From Flavobacteriaceae bacterium F08102 (GTDB taxonomy: Bacteria; Bacteroidota; Bacteroidia; Flavobacteriales; Flavobacteriaceae), in NCBI GenBank assembly GCA_023015935.1, contig JALKAY010000001.1, forward strand, positions 496,874-560,873: a stretch of DNA of 64,000 nucleotides. Reading direction: 5' to 3'. The notes beneath the pieces were generated by a model, which was given only the letters and a program-made list of their open reading frames with translations, was not told the DNA's origin and searched no databases. The translations under genes and the position numbers were made by a program. Below, piece by piece: positions 18,605-27,378 of this stretch (its first letter is position 1; each line of letters begins with the position of its first letter).

Positions 18605-19113
18605 TTACTTTCTAAAAACAATGCTTTTAATTCATTTGCCTCACTCGGCTTCATTCTTCCAGATAAAACTAAACTCAGTTGCTTTCGTCTCAAAGCCCCT
18701 TCATACCTTTCTATTTCTAAAGGAGTTTCTGGTTTTATAGCAGGCACCTTAACAGGAGTTCCTGTTCGATCTACAGCAACAAAAGTATAAATAGCCTCAT
18801 TTGCCTTTGTCTTTTCGCCACTTTCACGATCTTCTATCCAAACATCAGCATAAACTTCCATCGAAGAAGTAAAAGCTCTAGAAACTTTAGCTTCTATAGT
18901 CAAAACACTTCCAATAGGAACAGCTTTATTAAACGCTACATGATTAACAGATGCGGTAACCACAATTCTACTAGAATGTCTTCTTGCAGCAATACTACAT
19001 GCTCTATCCATCCTAGCCAATAGTTCTCCTCCAAACAAATTATTTAGGGGATTAGAATCGCCTGGCAATACCATATCAGTAACAACAGTTAAAGATTCCT
19101 TTGGAGTTTTCAT
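18601..19113 (-). CDS. Acyl-CoA thioesterase, hotdog fold (YciA/BFIT type)
   Basis: A cytoplasmic enzyme expected to hydrolyse acyl-CoA to free acid and CoA. The single hotdog domain shows the typical segment LPGDSNPLNNLFGGELLARMDRACSIAA, containing the catalytic N/GG/D positions of the BACH/YciA group. VVTASVNHVAFNKAVPIGSVL follows. At 170 residues it has the length of that group. Its stop codon overlaps that of the convergent envC-like gene. No chain-length preference can be predicted. Confidence 0.93.
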   Translation of the reverse strand: MKTPKESLTVVTDMVLPGDSNPLNNLFGGELLARMDRACSIAARRHSSRIVVTASVNHVAFNKAVPIGSVLTIEAKVSRAFTSSMEVYADVWIEDRESGEKTKANEAIYTFVAVDRTGTPVKVPAIKPETPLEIERYEGALRRKQLSLVLSGRMKPSEANELKALFLESN

Positions 19114-19190
19114 AGATTAATTTTTGCGCAAAGATATTGAACATTCAATAAAACTCAGCAAAAAAATGCGGGGAAAAGGAAGTGTTTTTT

Positions 19191-20120
19191 TTACAAATCT
19201 TGGGTCAACAACCAAGCGTCTTTATCTTCAGAATTTCGGACTTCAATCAAATCGTTAACTGCATCTTGGTAGTTTTCATAACTGTTAATCGCAACTTGCG
19301 TCAAACCATGTTTATTTATGCCTAAAATTCGAGCATTATACCCCTTTTCTAAGAGGTAATTTACTTGCTTAGTTGCATTTTCTGGATATCTAAATGCGCC
19401 CAAAATAATGTGATATGGTTTTTTTTCTAAAGTAGCATCCACCATAAGGGACGGCAAAGCTTCAGTTACAATAAACGTTGCCTTCTCAATTTTTTGTTCA
19501 ATTTGATGTTGACGTTCTAGTGAAGTCGCTATTTCTTGTTTTTGTTGATGCTTTTTATACAATGAACCGGCCGTATACCCTAGTACGGATAGCCCCACCA
19601 AAAAGATCGCGGCATATTTCAAGTAATTCGGATATTTTCTGGAACGTTCAGTCACCAGAATTGGCACCTTTTTCTCAAGCTCTTCTACTTCTTTCTTATA
19701 CGTTTCTCTCTTAATTTCTGGGGCCACAAATGAGCTCAACCCATAAGCTTCTGTCAAGTAATTTACCTCGGTTTGAGGTTCAAAAATCAAACTATCTTTC
19801 TCCAAAGTAAAGAAACCTATATCTTCAAGCGTTAAATCAGTTTTACGCAAGGTTTCAATCCATGCATTTACCTCAAAATTTATAAAATTTAAAGCCGAAT
19901 CATATGGGATTTGATCTACAGAAGCAATATAATTTGCCAACAACCCGTCATTGTGAACCAAGTGACTATTAAAGGTTATTAATTTGTGTGGAGGATAAAA
20001 AGTTTTTGAATAAGGGCTTATTATCGCAGGTTTTGTATTCATTACAAAACCCCCAAATCCAGGGACTATCACGCACTCATAGCGGTAGAGTAAATCACTT
20101 ATGTACTTAGGGAGGTTCAT
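19191..20120 (-). CDS. HU-CCDC81 and SPOR domain-containing membrane protein
   Basis: From the ATG at 20120 the protein has 309 residues in four parts. An N-terminal HU-CCDC81-type region (about 1-130) begins MNLPKYISDLLYRYECVIVPGFG. A charged linker follows, then one membrane helix (about 168-187), then a short coiled region and a SPOR domain (about 234-308, starting PYHIILGAFRYPENA). SPOR domains bind septal peptidoglycan lacking stem peptides. The topology therefore puts an HU-like fold in the cytoplasm and a septum sensor in the periplasm. A TTG 30 nt upstream is an unlikely start. Confidence 0.9.
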   Translation of the reverse strand: MNLPKYISDLLYRYECVIVPGFGGFVMNTKPAIISPYSKTFYPPHKLITFNSHLVHNDGLLANYIASVDQIPYDSALNFINFEVNAWIETLRKTDLTLEDIGFFTLEKDSLIFEPQTEVNYLTEAYGLSSFVAPEIKRETYKKEVEELEKKVPILVTERSRKYPNYLKYAAIFLVGLSVLGYTAGSLYKKHQQKQEIATSLERQHQIEQKIEKATFIVTEALPSLMVDATLEKKPYHIILGAFRYPENATKQVNYLLEKGYNARILGINKHGLTQVAINSYENYQDAVNDLIEVRNSEDKDAWLLTQDL

Positions 20121-20219
20121 TGAAGCAAAAATAAAAAAAACTTTTGTCAATGTATAGGTTGTTCATACAATTTTATTCAAATATTGTTTTGTAATTTCAA
20201 AAGCTCAATTTAAAAACCT

Positions 20220-21320
20220 GTGGAACAAGAAGAATTACTTTACCTATTGGCACTTACCAATTCTGAAGGAGTTGGCCCAGTAGTTGCGCGAAAATTATTG
20301 GATCATTTTGGGACTGCGAAACAGGTATTCCACGAACGAAATAACTGTCGAGCCACTATTCCAGGCGTTCGCCCCAAATTTTTGTCCTCTATTTTTACTA
20401 AATTCAATCTCCTAAATGCGGAACGAGAATTAAAATACATCAATGATAACCAACTTTCGTATTGCCATATCTCAGATACAAATTACCCTCCAAGACTAAA
20501 AAATTGCCCCGATGCACCTTTGTTACTTTTTTATAAAGGGGCTATTAATTTCAACATACAGCGCAGCCTAAGTATTGTTGGAACTCGCCAAATGACGGCT
20601 TACGGAAAGGCCACCCTCAAAAATCTCATGACGGATCTCAAAGCTTACAATCCATTAATAGTAAGTGGTCTTGCATATGGTGTAGATATTTATGCACATC
20701 GCTTAGCGATGGAGCACGATATGAGTACAATTGGGGTAGTTGCCCATGGATTGGATAGGATATATCCTGCGGCACACAAACCCATTGCAGATCAAATGCT
20801 CGCTAAAGGTGGAATTTTAACCGATTTTTGGTCTGGTACCAACCCAGAGCGAGAGAATTTTGTGAAACGGAATAGAATCGTAGCAGGCATTTCTCAAGCC
20901 ACGATTGTTATTGAATCTGCGGAAAAAGGGGGATCCTTAATAACTGCAGATTTAGCAAACAGTTACCATCGCGATGTTTTTGCGGTTCCAGGAAGGGTTA
21001 CAGATGCCTTCAGTGTAGGGTGTAATCAATTAATTAAAACCAACAGAGCTGCCGTACTAACCTCAGCAAAAGACATCGCATATATTTTAAACTGGGAAAG
21101 ACATACAGAAAGCCAAAATATTCAACATGAATTATTTATCGAACTTCCTCCAGGTGAAAAGCAAGTCTATCAATACCTATTAAAAGAGGGCAAAACACAA
21201 TTAGATTTAATTAGTCTTTATTGTAAATTGCCCACTTATAAAATTGCTTCAATTTTGTTTAATTTAGAAATGAAAGGCATGATTCGACCTTCACCTGGCA
21301 AATTCTTTGAAGCTATTTAA
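20220..21320 (+). CDS. dprA: DNA-processing protein DprA
   Basis: It binds incoming single-stranded DNA in natural transformation and loads RecA. The Rossmann-like core (about 85-290) shows the family signatures VGTRQMTAYG, VSGLAYGVDIYAHRLA, ENFVKRNRIVAGIS and EKGGSLITADLA. The N-terminus is a HhH/SAM-like region, and the C-terminus is a winged-helix segment (EKQVYQYLLKEGKTQLDLI...). The start is GTG at 20220. Together with comEC and recA in this window it supports competence, though they are not in one operon. Confidence 0.97.
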   Translation: MEQEELLYLLALTNSEGVGPVVARKLLDHFGTAKQVFHERNNCRATIPGVRPKFLSSIFTKFNLLNAERELKYINDNQLSYCHISDTNYPPRLKNCPDAPLLLFYKGAINFNIQRSLSIVGTRQMTAYGKATLKNLMTDLKAYNPLIVSGLAYGVDIYAHRLAMEHDMSTIGVVAHGLDRIYPAAHKPIADQMLAKGGILTDFWSGTNPERENFVKRNRIVAGISQATIVIESAEKGGSLITADLANSYHRDVFAVPGRVTDAFSVGCNQLIKTNRAAVLTSAKDIAYILNWERHTESQNIQHELFIELPPGEKQVYQYLLKEGKTQLDLISLYCKLPTYKIASILFNLEMKGMIRPSPGKFFEAI

Positions 21321-21670
21321 ATTAATTCCCGCTGTTCAAAATAATGAACAATGGCTTCTTTCATCATCACTGCTTGCTCGCCTGGTTTTAAAAAAGGCAA
21401 ATCTTCCACGATTTTATAATGTGGCCATCCATCCTCATCAAAATAATCAAAACGGTAATAACCATATGGCTCTAACAAACGGCAAATGGCAATGTGCATC
21501 AAATTCACCTTTTCATCCTTTTTAAACGAACGATATCCTTGCCCTAATTCTTGCACCCCAATTAAATAGATGATTGCATCTATATCTAAGGATTCTCCGT
21601 CACTGAATTGAGCAGAAAGCTGTTTTCTTAAAAATTCCCACTTTAATTTAAGTTGTTCGTCTCTAGCCAT
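21317..21670 (-). CDS. Conserved hypothetical protein downstream of SulP
   Basis: A soluble 117-residue protein (ATG at 21670; an in-frame TTG at 21691 is less likely). It has no signal peptide or membrane segment, and I recognise no domain. Notable are two acidic-aromatic stretches, YGYYRFDYFDEDGWPHYKI and LPFLKPGEQAVMMKEAI. It starts 26 nt after the SulP stop on the same strand and its stop overlaps that of dprA, so it is probably expressed with the anion transporter. The function is unknown. Confidence 0.75.
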   Translation of the reverse strand: MARDEQLKLKWEFLRKQLSAQFSDGESLDIDAIIYLIGVQELGQGYRSFKKDEKVNLMHIAICRLLEPYGYYRFDYFDEDGWPHYKIVEDLPFLKPGEQAVMMKEAIVHYFEQRELI

Positions 21671-21695
21671 GTGTTTATCAATTAATATCAATTAG

Positions 21696-23552
21696 CTATT
21701 CTTCCTTGTCTCGAAGAGCCTTCAAACATTCATTAAACGTTTCAAAAATATGTGCTTCGGAAATTAAATCAGGAATAATATCTATTCTTTCCATCATATA
21801 CCTAGGTTGTGGTAATACATCTACCAAAAATACGGCTTTTTTAGAATTTATCAACTCCACAAAGACATCTTCTAATGCGTATAATCCAGATTGATCAATA
21901 TATTGCATCCTATCCATTCGAATAATCACCGCAGTAGCCTCTGCTGGAATTTGGTTTGCCAATTGTTGAAAATCACTCGTTGAACCAAAGAATAAGGGAC
22001 CTTTAATATGTTTTATAAAAACACTTTGTTTTAAATGCTCAGGCATGGTAACCTCATCATCCCAATATTTTTCTTTTCGCAATGGCTTAACATCAGATCG
22101 TATTGCTGTTAAATCCCCCATCTTTTTCATAAACATCAAGGCCGCAATAACGAGTCCAATACCTACCGCATACACTAAATTCCAAAAGGTAGACAATAAC
22201 ATTACTACAATCATAATCATCACCTCTGCGCTCATTTTAAATGGACCTATTTTTAAATCCCTAGGTAAATTTGGAATAGCCTTTAATCCTTTGTAATCCA
22301 TTACTCCAATCCCAACCGTTATTAAAATTCCAGCTAAAACAGCGGCAGGTATTTTAGAAGCTACAGGTCCAAGACCTAATAAAATGATTAATAAAATAAG
22401 TCCAGCAATCATTCCAGACAATTTCGTTCTTCCTCCGGCATTAATATTTACAACAGTTCTGATCGTTGCACCCGCTCCAGGTAAGCCGCCAAATATGGCA
22501 CCAATGCTATTTCCTATACCTTGTCCAACTAGCTCTTTATTTGGCTTGTGTTTGGTTTTAGTCATATTATCAGCCACAACACTGGTCAATAATGAATCAA
22601 TTGCTCCCAAAAGGGCAAGTGTTAAAGCGGTAAAAAGATAGGGAGATAACGCACTTAAATTAAAGCCAGAAAATATTTCCCAATTTGGGATTGGAATTCC
22701 GCTGGGTATTTTTTCAATGGGTCGATAGTCTAATTGAAACCCATATGCAATTCCCGAAATCACAATTAAAGCCACTAATGCACTTGGGACTTTGGTCGTT
22801 ATACGCTTAAACCCATAAACAATTAAAATTGTCCCTAATGCCAGCATCAATTCAATCCAATTAATCTGCTTCAAGGCCCTAGGAAGTACTTTAAGGGTTC
22901 CCAAAACACCCGAAGACTCTGAACTTGCTAAGGTTTGAGACTCTTTCAAAATATCTTCAGCCGTAATGTTATCGGCTCTTTTAATCGTTTCCCTAAAGTC
23001 TTCAAGAACTAGGACATCTTCAGCTGCTTCTTCTTTTAAAATCGTGTGTAACATGATTTCTTCAGCACGTGGTTTAAATTTTTCCACATACTCCATATCT
23101 TCTTTAGGATAATACCCTAATGCTGGTAAGATTTGTGTAATTAAAATAATAAGGCCAATAGCAGTCATAAACCCAGAAACTACGGGATAGGGTATGTATT
23201 TAATATATTTTCCCAAACTGAGCATGCCAAGAACAATTTGCATCAACCCAGCCAATAAAAATATGGTTAAAATAATTGGCAGGGCTTTTTCAATATTTCC
23301 ATCATTGGCTCCCAATATCCCAGCTATCACAACCATACTCACCGCTGTCATAGGGGCTGTTGGCCCCGAAATTTGTGTATTGGTACCCCCAAATAATGCA
23401 GCAAAAAAACTGATGAATATGGCCCCATATAACCCGGCGCTTGGACCTAAGCCCGAAGAAACCCCAAAGGCAAGCGCCAGAGGCAAAGCAACTATTCCAG
23501 CCGTCATACCGCCAAAAAAGTCCCCTTTAAAATTTGAAAATAAGTTCTTCAT
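21696..23552 (-). CDS. SulP family anion transporter, probable bicarbonate importer
   Basis: A membrane protein of 618 residues with the SulP core: GMTAGIVALPLALAFGVSSGLGPSAGLYGAI at the start, then TQISGPTAPM and about a dozen further helices. A cytoplasmic STAS domain covers about 515-610 (HIKGPLFFGSTSDFQQLA ... IIRMDRMQYIDQSGLYALEDVF). An insert of about 60 polar residues follows the early helices near residues 145-210. SulP members carry sulfate, bicarbonate or other anions. The adjacent carbonic anhydrase makes bicarbonate the best guess, as in BicA-type systems. Confidence 0.92.
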   Translation of the reverse strand: MKNLFSNFKGDFFGGMTAGIVALPLALAFGVSSGLGPSAGLYGAIFISFFAALFGGTNTQISGPTAPMTAVSMVVIAGILGANDGNIEKALPIILTIFLLAGLMQIVLGMLSLGKYIKYIPYPVVSGFMTAIGLIILITQILPALGYYPKEDMEYVEKFKPRAEEIMLHTILKEEAAEDVLVLEDFRETIKRADNITAEDILKESQTLASSESSGVLGTLKVLPRALKQINWIELMLALGTILIVYGFKRITTKVPSALVALIVISGIAYGFQLDYRPIEKIPSGIPIPNWEIFSGFNLSALSPYLFTALTLALLGAIDSLLTSVVADNMTKTKHKPNKELVGQGIGNSIGAIFGGLPGAGATIRTVVNINAGGRTKLSGMIAGLILLIILLGLGPVASKIPAAVLAGILITVGIGVMDYKGLKAIPNLPRDLKIGPFKMSAEVMIMIVVMLLSTFWNLVYAVGIGLVIAALMFMKKMGDLTAIRSDVKPLRKEKYWDDEVTMPEHLKQSVFIKHIKGPLFFGSTSDFQQLANQIPAEATAVIIRMDRMQYIDQSGLYALEDVFVELINSKKAVFLVDVLPQPRYMMERIDIIPDLISEAHIFETFNECLKALRDKEE

Positions 23553-23638
23553 AGTATTCTTTTTATCAATTATACCCTGTAAACTCTATATTAAAAAAGA
23601 GCACACAAAAGCTTATGAATTTTTAATTAAGTTAAGTT

Positions 23639-24268
23639 TTAGTCAAAAAAAGTAACAACACCGGTGTTTACGTCGTACATCGCTCCAATAAGTAAAATTT
23701 CACCTTTTTTCTCCATCTCTGCCAATACTGGGCTATCCTTTCGCGTCTTTTCTAATGAGATATACACGTTTTTTTTCGCAACTGAATCTACAAATTCTAG
23801 ATTGGTTGAATTTCGTTTTGACTGATCTTTAGGTTCCTCTACTTGTGCAACAGCGGGTTTAATTTTCGAAATCAATTTAGTTAAATTCCCCATTTTCGCA
23901 TCGTCACACGCTCCCTTAATAGCCCCACAACTTGTATGGCCTAATATCACGATAAGTTTTGTCCCTGCTAATTTACAGGCAAATTCCATACTCCCTAAGA
24001 TATCTTCATTTATAAAATTTCCCGCAATTCGTACGCTAAAAATATCACCAAGTCCTTGATCAAAAATCAATTCAGCAGATACTCTTGAGTCTATACAACT
24101 CAAAATCGTTGCAAAAGGAAATTGCCCTTCGCTTGTATCGTTTACCTGCTCTAATAAATTCCTATTCGCCTTTAAATTATTTTGAAATCTAACATTGCCC
24201 TCTTTTAAATAAGCCAATGCTTTTTCTGGGGTCATGGTAGATTGAGTTTCTCTAGTATGTGCTTTCAT
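23639..24268 (-). CDS. Beta-class carbonic anhydrase
   Basis: A zinc enzyme that interconverts CO2 and bicarbonate, in the cytoplasm. The zinc ligands are visible as CIDSR (ATILSCIDSRVSAELIFDQGLGD) and HTSCGAIKGACD. The protein ends with the family-typical GAMYDVNTGVVTFFD. The ATG at 24268 is preferred over a TTG 33 nt upstream, giving 209 residues. The SulP transporter gene follows 86 nt downstream. I infer that the pair supplies or balances cytoplasmic bicarbonate. Confidence 0.95.
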   Translation of the reverse strand: MKAHTRETQSTMTPEKALAYLKEGNVRFQNNLKANRNLLEQVNDTSEGQFPFATILSCIDSRVSAELIFDQGLGDIFSVRIAGNFINEDILGSMEFACKLAGTKLIVILGHTSCGAIKGACDDAKMGNLTKLISKIKPAVAQVEEPKDQSKRNSTNLEFVDSVAKKNVYISLEKTRKDSPVLAEMEKKGEILLIGAMYDVNTGVVTFFD

Positions 24269-24387
24269 TCTTACTTTTTTATGTTTTAAAATTATATACA
24301 ATAGTCCTAGCCATAGCCAATCACCGTTGATCTATCTCGCTAAGAAAAATTTCAAATCGCCTTATTAGATTTGATCCTAATAAAAAA

Positions 24388-24681
24388 TTAAGAATGTTCT
24401 GGAGGGGGTAAGAGTTGTTTCAACGAACATGTAGTGTACATATCTTGAAAAGAATCATTTAATGTACCCGCTACTTTAGGTAAAAAAATAGCTGAACTAG
24501 CAACGTGAAATAATTTCACCATTTCATCCTTTTCCAATTCATTTTGTTTATGCTCTTCTTCATTTACATTAAAGACCATAGAAATATCGGCACTCGTATC
24601 TACCATAGAAACAATGGTCGGCGTAACAATAAAGTTAGCAAACACTAAAAATAAAAAGATAGCAAAACTATTTTTCAACAT
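24388..24681 (-). CDS. Small exported or membrane-anchored protein, function unknown
   Basis: A 97-residue protein with one N-terminal hydrophobic segment (FAIFLFLVFANFIVTPTIVSMV, about 6-27). An acidic stretch (EEEHKQNELEKDE) and a proline-rich end (LLPPPEHS) follow. I recall similar short proteins in Flavobacteriia but know no function. A perfect -7 box (24705-24712) lies upstream, so it is probably transcribed alone or with the carbonic anhydrase 119 nt downstream. It could be a periplasmic peptide held by an uncleaved anchor. Confidence 0.7.
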   Translation of the reverse strand: MLKNSFAIFLFLVFANFIVTPTIVSMVDTSADISMVFNVNEEEHKQNELEKDEMVKLFHVASSAIFLPKVAGTLNDSFQDMYTTCSLKQLLPPPEHS

Positions 24682-24704
24682 GAAGACCTACAATTTCAGG
24701 GTGA

Positions 24705-24712
24705 CAAATATA
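24705..24712 (-). promoter_or_regulatory. -7 promoter element for the small membrane protein gene
   Basis: Minus-strand TATATTTG is an exact -7 match, 23 nt upstream of the ATG at 24681. Confidence 0.5.
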
Positions 24713-24885
24713 GTAAGAACAGAATTAAACTGTTTGCCTTATGTGTAAAAATAAACAGATTTTTATGGCTTTGAAAATTTCACTAATAAAAATTGGATCT
24801 ACCAAAGTCAATCGTAATACCCCATGGGCCATAAATAGTTGAACTGTTTTTTGACGATTCTTTAAAAGAATATTTATAATTCAGT

Positions 24886-24893
24886 TACCTTTG
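24886..24893 (+). promoter_or_regulatory. -7 promoter element for kbl
   Basis: TACCTTTG, an exact -7 match, ends 23 nt before the kbl ATG at 24917. It probably drives the four-gene run kbl - queD-like - lpxH - radA. Confidence 0.55.
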
Positions 24894-24916
24894 TCAACTG
24901 ACAATATAATTTACAT

Positions 24917-26110
24917 ATGTACGGAAATATCAAACAACACTTACAAAGAGAAATCGACGAAATCAAAGAAGCTGGACTTTATAAATCTGAGCGGATTATT
25001 ACCTCATCACAAGATGCCGTAATTAAAATTTCAACGGGAGAAGAAGTAATTAATTTCTGCGCGAACAACTATTTAGGGCTATCCAATCATCCAGAAGTAA
25101 TACAAGCAGCCAAAGATGCTATGGACACCCATGGCTACGGGATGTCTTCGGTACGGTTTATCTGCGGAACACAAGACATTCACAAGGAATTAGAAGCTAA
25201 AATCGCTGAGTTTTATGGCTTTGAAGATACCATCTTATATGCGGCCGCTTTTGATGCAAACGGAGGTGTCTTTGAACCTTTGTTGGGTAAAGAGGATGCA
25301 ATCATTTCTGACTCGTTAAATCACGCTTCAATAATTGACGGGGTTCGTTTGTGTAAAGCAGCGAGGTATCGTTATGAAAATAACAATATGGCTGAACTTG
25401 AGGCTCGTTTACAAGAGGCAAATGCTGCAGGAGCACGATTCAAAATTATTGTTACAGATGGTGTTTTTTCTATGGATGGAATTGTTGCTGACCTTGACAA
25501 AATTTGTGATTTAGCAGATAAATACGATGCATTGGTAATGGTAGACGAATGCCATGCCGCTGGCTTTATTGGTGCAACTGGTCGAGGAACTTTAGAGCTC
25601 AAAAACGTTTTGGATCGCGTTGATATTGTGACAGGCACACTAGGTAAAGCGCTAGGAGGTGCAATGGGAGGTTATACTACGGCCAAAAAAGAAATTATAG
25701 AATTATTAAGACAACGTTCTAGACCCTACCTCTTTTCTAATTCATTAGCGCCTGCGATTGTAGGGGCTTCCTTAAAAGTATTTGATTTACTCTCAAATGA
25801 TACAAGTTTGCGTGATAAATTAGAAGAAAACACCCACTATTTTAGAAGCGGAATGGAAGCTGCAGGATTTGATCTTGTTGGTGCAGATGCAGCCATTGTA
25901 CCTGTCATGTTATATGATGCAAAACTTTCACAAGATATGGCAAACGAATTGTTAAAAGAAGGAATTTATGTAATTGGGTTTTTCTATCCTGTAGTACCAA
26001 AAGGAAAAGCGCGTATTAGGGTTCAGTTATCTGCTGCACACACAAAAGCGCATTTAGACAAAGCAATAGCTGCATTTACAAAGGTTGGTAAAGCACTTAA
26101 AGTAATTTAA
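24917..26110 (+). CDS. kbl: Glycine C-acetyltransferase (2-amino-3-ketobutyrate CoA ligase)
   Basis: A PLP enzyme of the alpha-oxoamine synthase family that joins glycine and acetyl-CoA, or runs in reverse during threonine breakdown. The PLP lysine lies in [29 protein letters not shown] and the [14 protein letters not shown] and [13 protein letters not shown] blocks are typical. At 397 residues it matches E. coli Kbl. The usual partner, threonine dehydrogenase, is not in the window. The next gene begins 5 nt after its stop. Confidence 0.96.
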   Translation: MYGNIKQHLQREIDEIKEAGLYKSERIITSSQDAVIKISTGEEVINFCANNYLGLSNHPEVIQAAKDAMDTHGYGMSSVRFICGTQDIHKELEAKIAEFYGFEDTILYAAAFDANGGVFEPLLGKEDAIISDSLNHASIIDGVRLCKAARYRYENNNMAELEARLQEANAAGARFKIIVTDGVFSMDGIVADLDKICDLADKYDALVMVDECHAAGFIGATGRGTLELKNVLDRVDIVTGTLGKALGGAMGGYTTAKKEIIELLRQRSRPYLFSNSLAPAIVGASLKVFDLLSNDTSLRDKLEENTHYFRSGMEAAGFDLVGADAAIVPVMLYDAKLSQDMANELLKEGIYVIGFFYPVVPKGKARIRVQLSAAHTKAHLDKAIAAFTKVGKALKVI

Positions 26111-26115
26111 TTAGG

Positions 26116-26568
26116 ATGAGCAAAATAAGAGTTACCAAACATTTTGACTTTGAAACCGCCCATGCACTCTATGGATATGACGGAAAATGCAAAAATATAC
26201 ACGGCCACAGCTATCAATTATATGTAACTGTAATTGGAGAGCCGATTAATGATGCTACACACGTCAAAAACGGTATGGTCATTGACTTTGGCGACTTAAA
26301 AAGAATCGTTAACACTGAAATCATCGATCTCTTTGATCACGCTACCGTGTTAAATAACAATTCTCCACACAAAGCATTAGCAAAAAGTATTGAAGCACAT
26401 TCTTCCAAGGTAATTTTAGTTAATTATCAACCTACTAGTGAAAATTTGATTATTGATTTTGCGCAACGAATTCAACGAAACTTACCAAAATCTGTTACCT
26501 TACATTCATTAAAATTATACGAAACTAATAATTCATATGCTGAATGGTTTGCTTCTGATCAAACATAG
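26116..26568 (+). CDS. 6-pyruvoyl-tetrahydropterin synthase / QueD family protein
   Basis: A small zinc enzyme that converts dihydroneopterin triphosphate. The zinc histidines are present (FETAH and the HGHSY pair), as is the catalytic cysteine in CKNIHGH, the CxxxHGH spacing of QueD. KLYETNNSYAEW provides the substrate glutamate. At 150 residues it is slightly longer than QueD because of an insert near residues 90-115. It may make the queuosine precursor or a pterin; the rest of either pathway is not in the window. It lies between kbl and lpxH. Confidence 0.9.
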   Translation: MSKIRVTKHFDFETAHALYGYDGKCKNIHGHSYQLYVTVIGEPINDATHVKNGMVIDFGDLKRIVNTEIIDLFDHATVLNNNSPHKALAKSIEAHSSKVILVNYQPTSENLIIDFAQRIQRNLPKSVTLHSLKLYETNNSYAEWFASDQT

Positions 26569-26590
26569 CAACTAAAATTCTTGTTATTCA

Positions 26591-27370
26591 ATGACTATAG
26601 AACTCACTCCAAATCAAAAATTATACGTGGCTTCGGACCAACACTTTGGGATTCCAAATCACGAGGTAAGTTTGATACGAGAAAAACATTTTATTAGTTG
26701 GCTAGATCAAATTAAAGAAGATGCAGGAGCTATTGTATTATTAGGTGATTTATTTGATTTTTGGTTTGAATATAAAACGGTGGTACCTAAAGGCTTCGTG
26801 AGAATTTTAGGAAAACTTGCTGAACTTAGTGATCATGGAATTCCCATTTATTTTTTTATAGGTAATCACGATTTATGGATGCGAGACTATTTTGAAAAAG
26901 AATTAAACATAACAGTCTTTAGTGCTCCGCAAATTTTTACCCTTGGACAACATCGAATCTTAATGGGACATGGTGATGGTTTAGGTCCTGGTGACAAAGG
27001 CTATAAGCGCATGAAAAAAGTTTTTACAAATCCTATCGCTAAATGGTTTTATCGATGGATTCATCCAGACTGGGGAGTGCGCTTTGCCCAATATTTATCC
27101 ACTAAAAACAAACTTATTTCAGGAGACGAAGATGTTGTTTTTCTCGGGGAAGACAATGAGTGGTTAGTACAATACAGCAAACAAAAACTCCAAAAAGAAC
27201 ATATTGATTATTTCGTGTTTGGACATCGTCATCTTCCAATGACCATTGCGTTAAACGAACGAAGCACCTATATCAATACCGGCGACTGGATCGGGCATTA
27301 TACATACGCCGTATTTGACGGTAAAAAAATGGAGTTACTCAATTACAAAAAAGCAACTATCCCTAGCTAA
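26591..27370 (+). CDS. lpxH: UDP-2,3-diacylglucosamine diphosphatase
   Basis: A membrane-associated metallophosphatase that makes lipid X, the substrate of LpxB, in lipid A synthesis. Calcineurin-like motifs appear in order: SDQHFG, GDLFDFWFEY, GNHDLWM, MGHGDG and FGHRHLP. At 259 residues it fits the Bacteroidota LpxH form. It lies 8 nt upstream of radA in a mixed-function operon. Confidence 0.94.
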   Translation: MTIELTPNQKLYVASDQHFGIPNHEVSLIREKHFISWLDQIKEDAGAIVLLGDLFDFWFEYKTVVPKGFVRILGKLAELSDHGIPIYFFIGNHDLWMRDYFEKELNITVFSAPQIFTLGQHRILMGHGDGLGPGDKGYKRMKKVFTNPIAKWFYRWIHPDWGVRFAQYLSTKNKLISGDEDVVFLGEDNEWLVQYSKQKLQKEHIDYFVFGHRHLPMTIALNERSTYINTGDWIGHYTYAVFDGKKMELLNYKKATIPS

Positions 27371-27378
27371 ACTCAACA

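Noticed and set aside
23194-23655. 153-codon plus-strand frame opposite the SulP gene
   Set aside because: It is the complement of a membrane-protein gene with strong family motifs; its composition is that of an antisense shadow and it has no promoter.
24362-24382. Stem TTATTAG / CTAATAA as terminator of the small membrane protein gene
   Set aside because: The minus-strand sequence after the stem is GC-containing with no T-run, and the stem is AT-rich.
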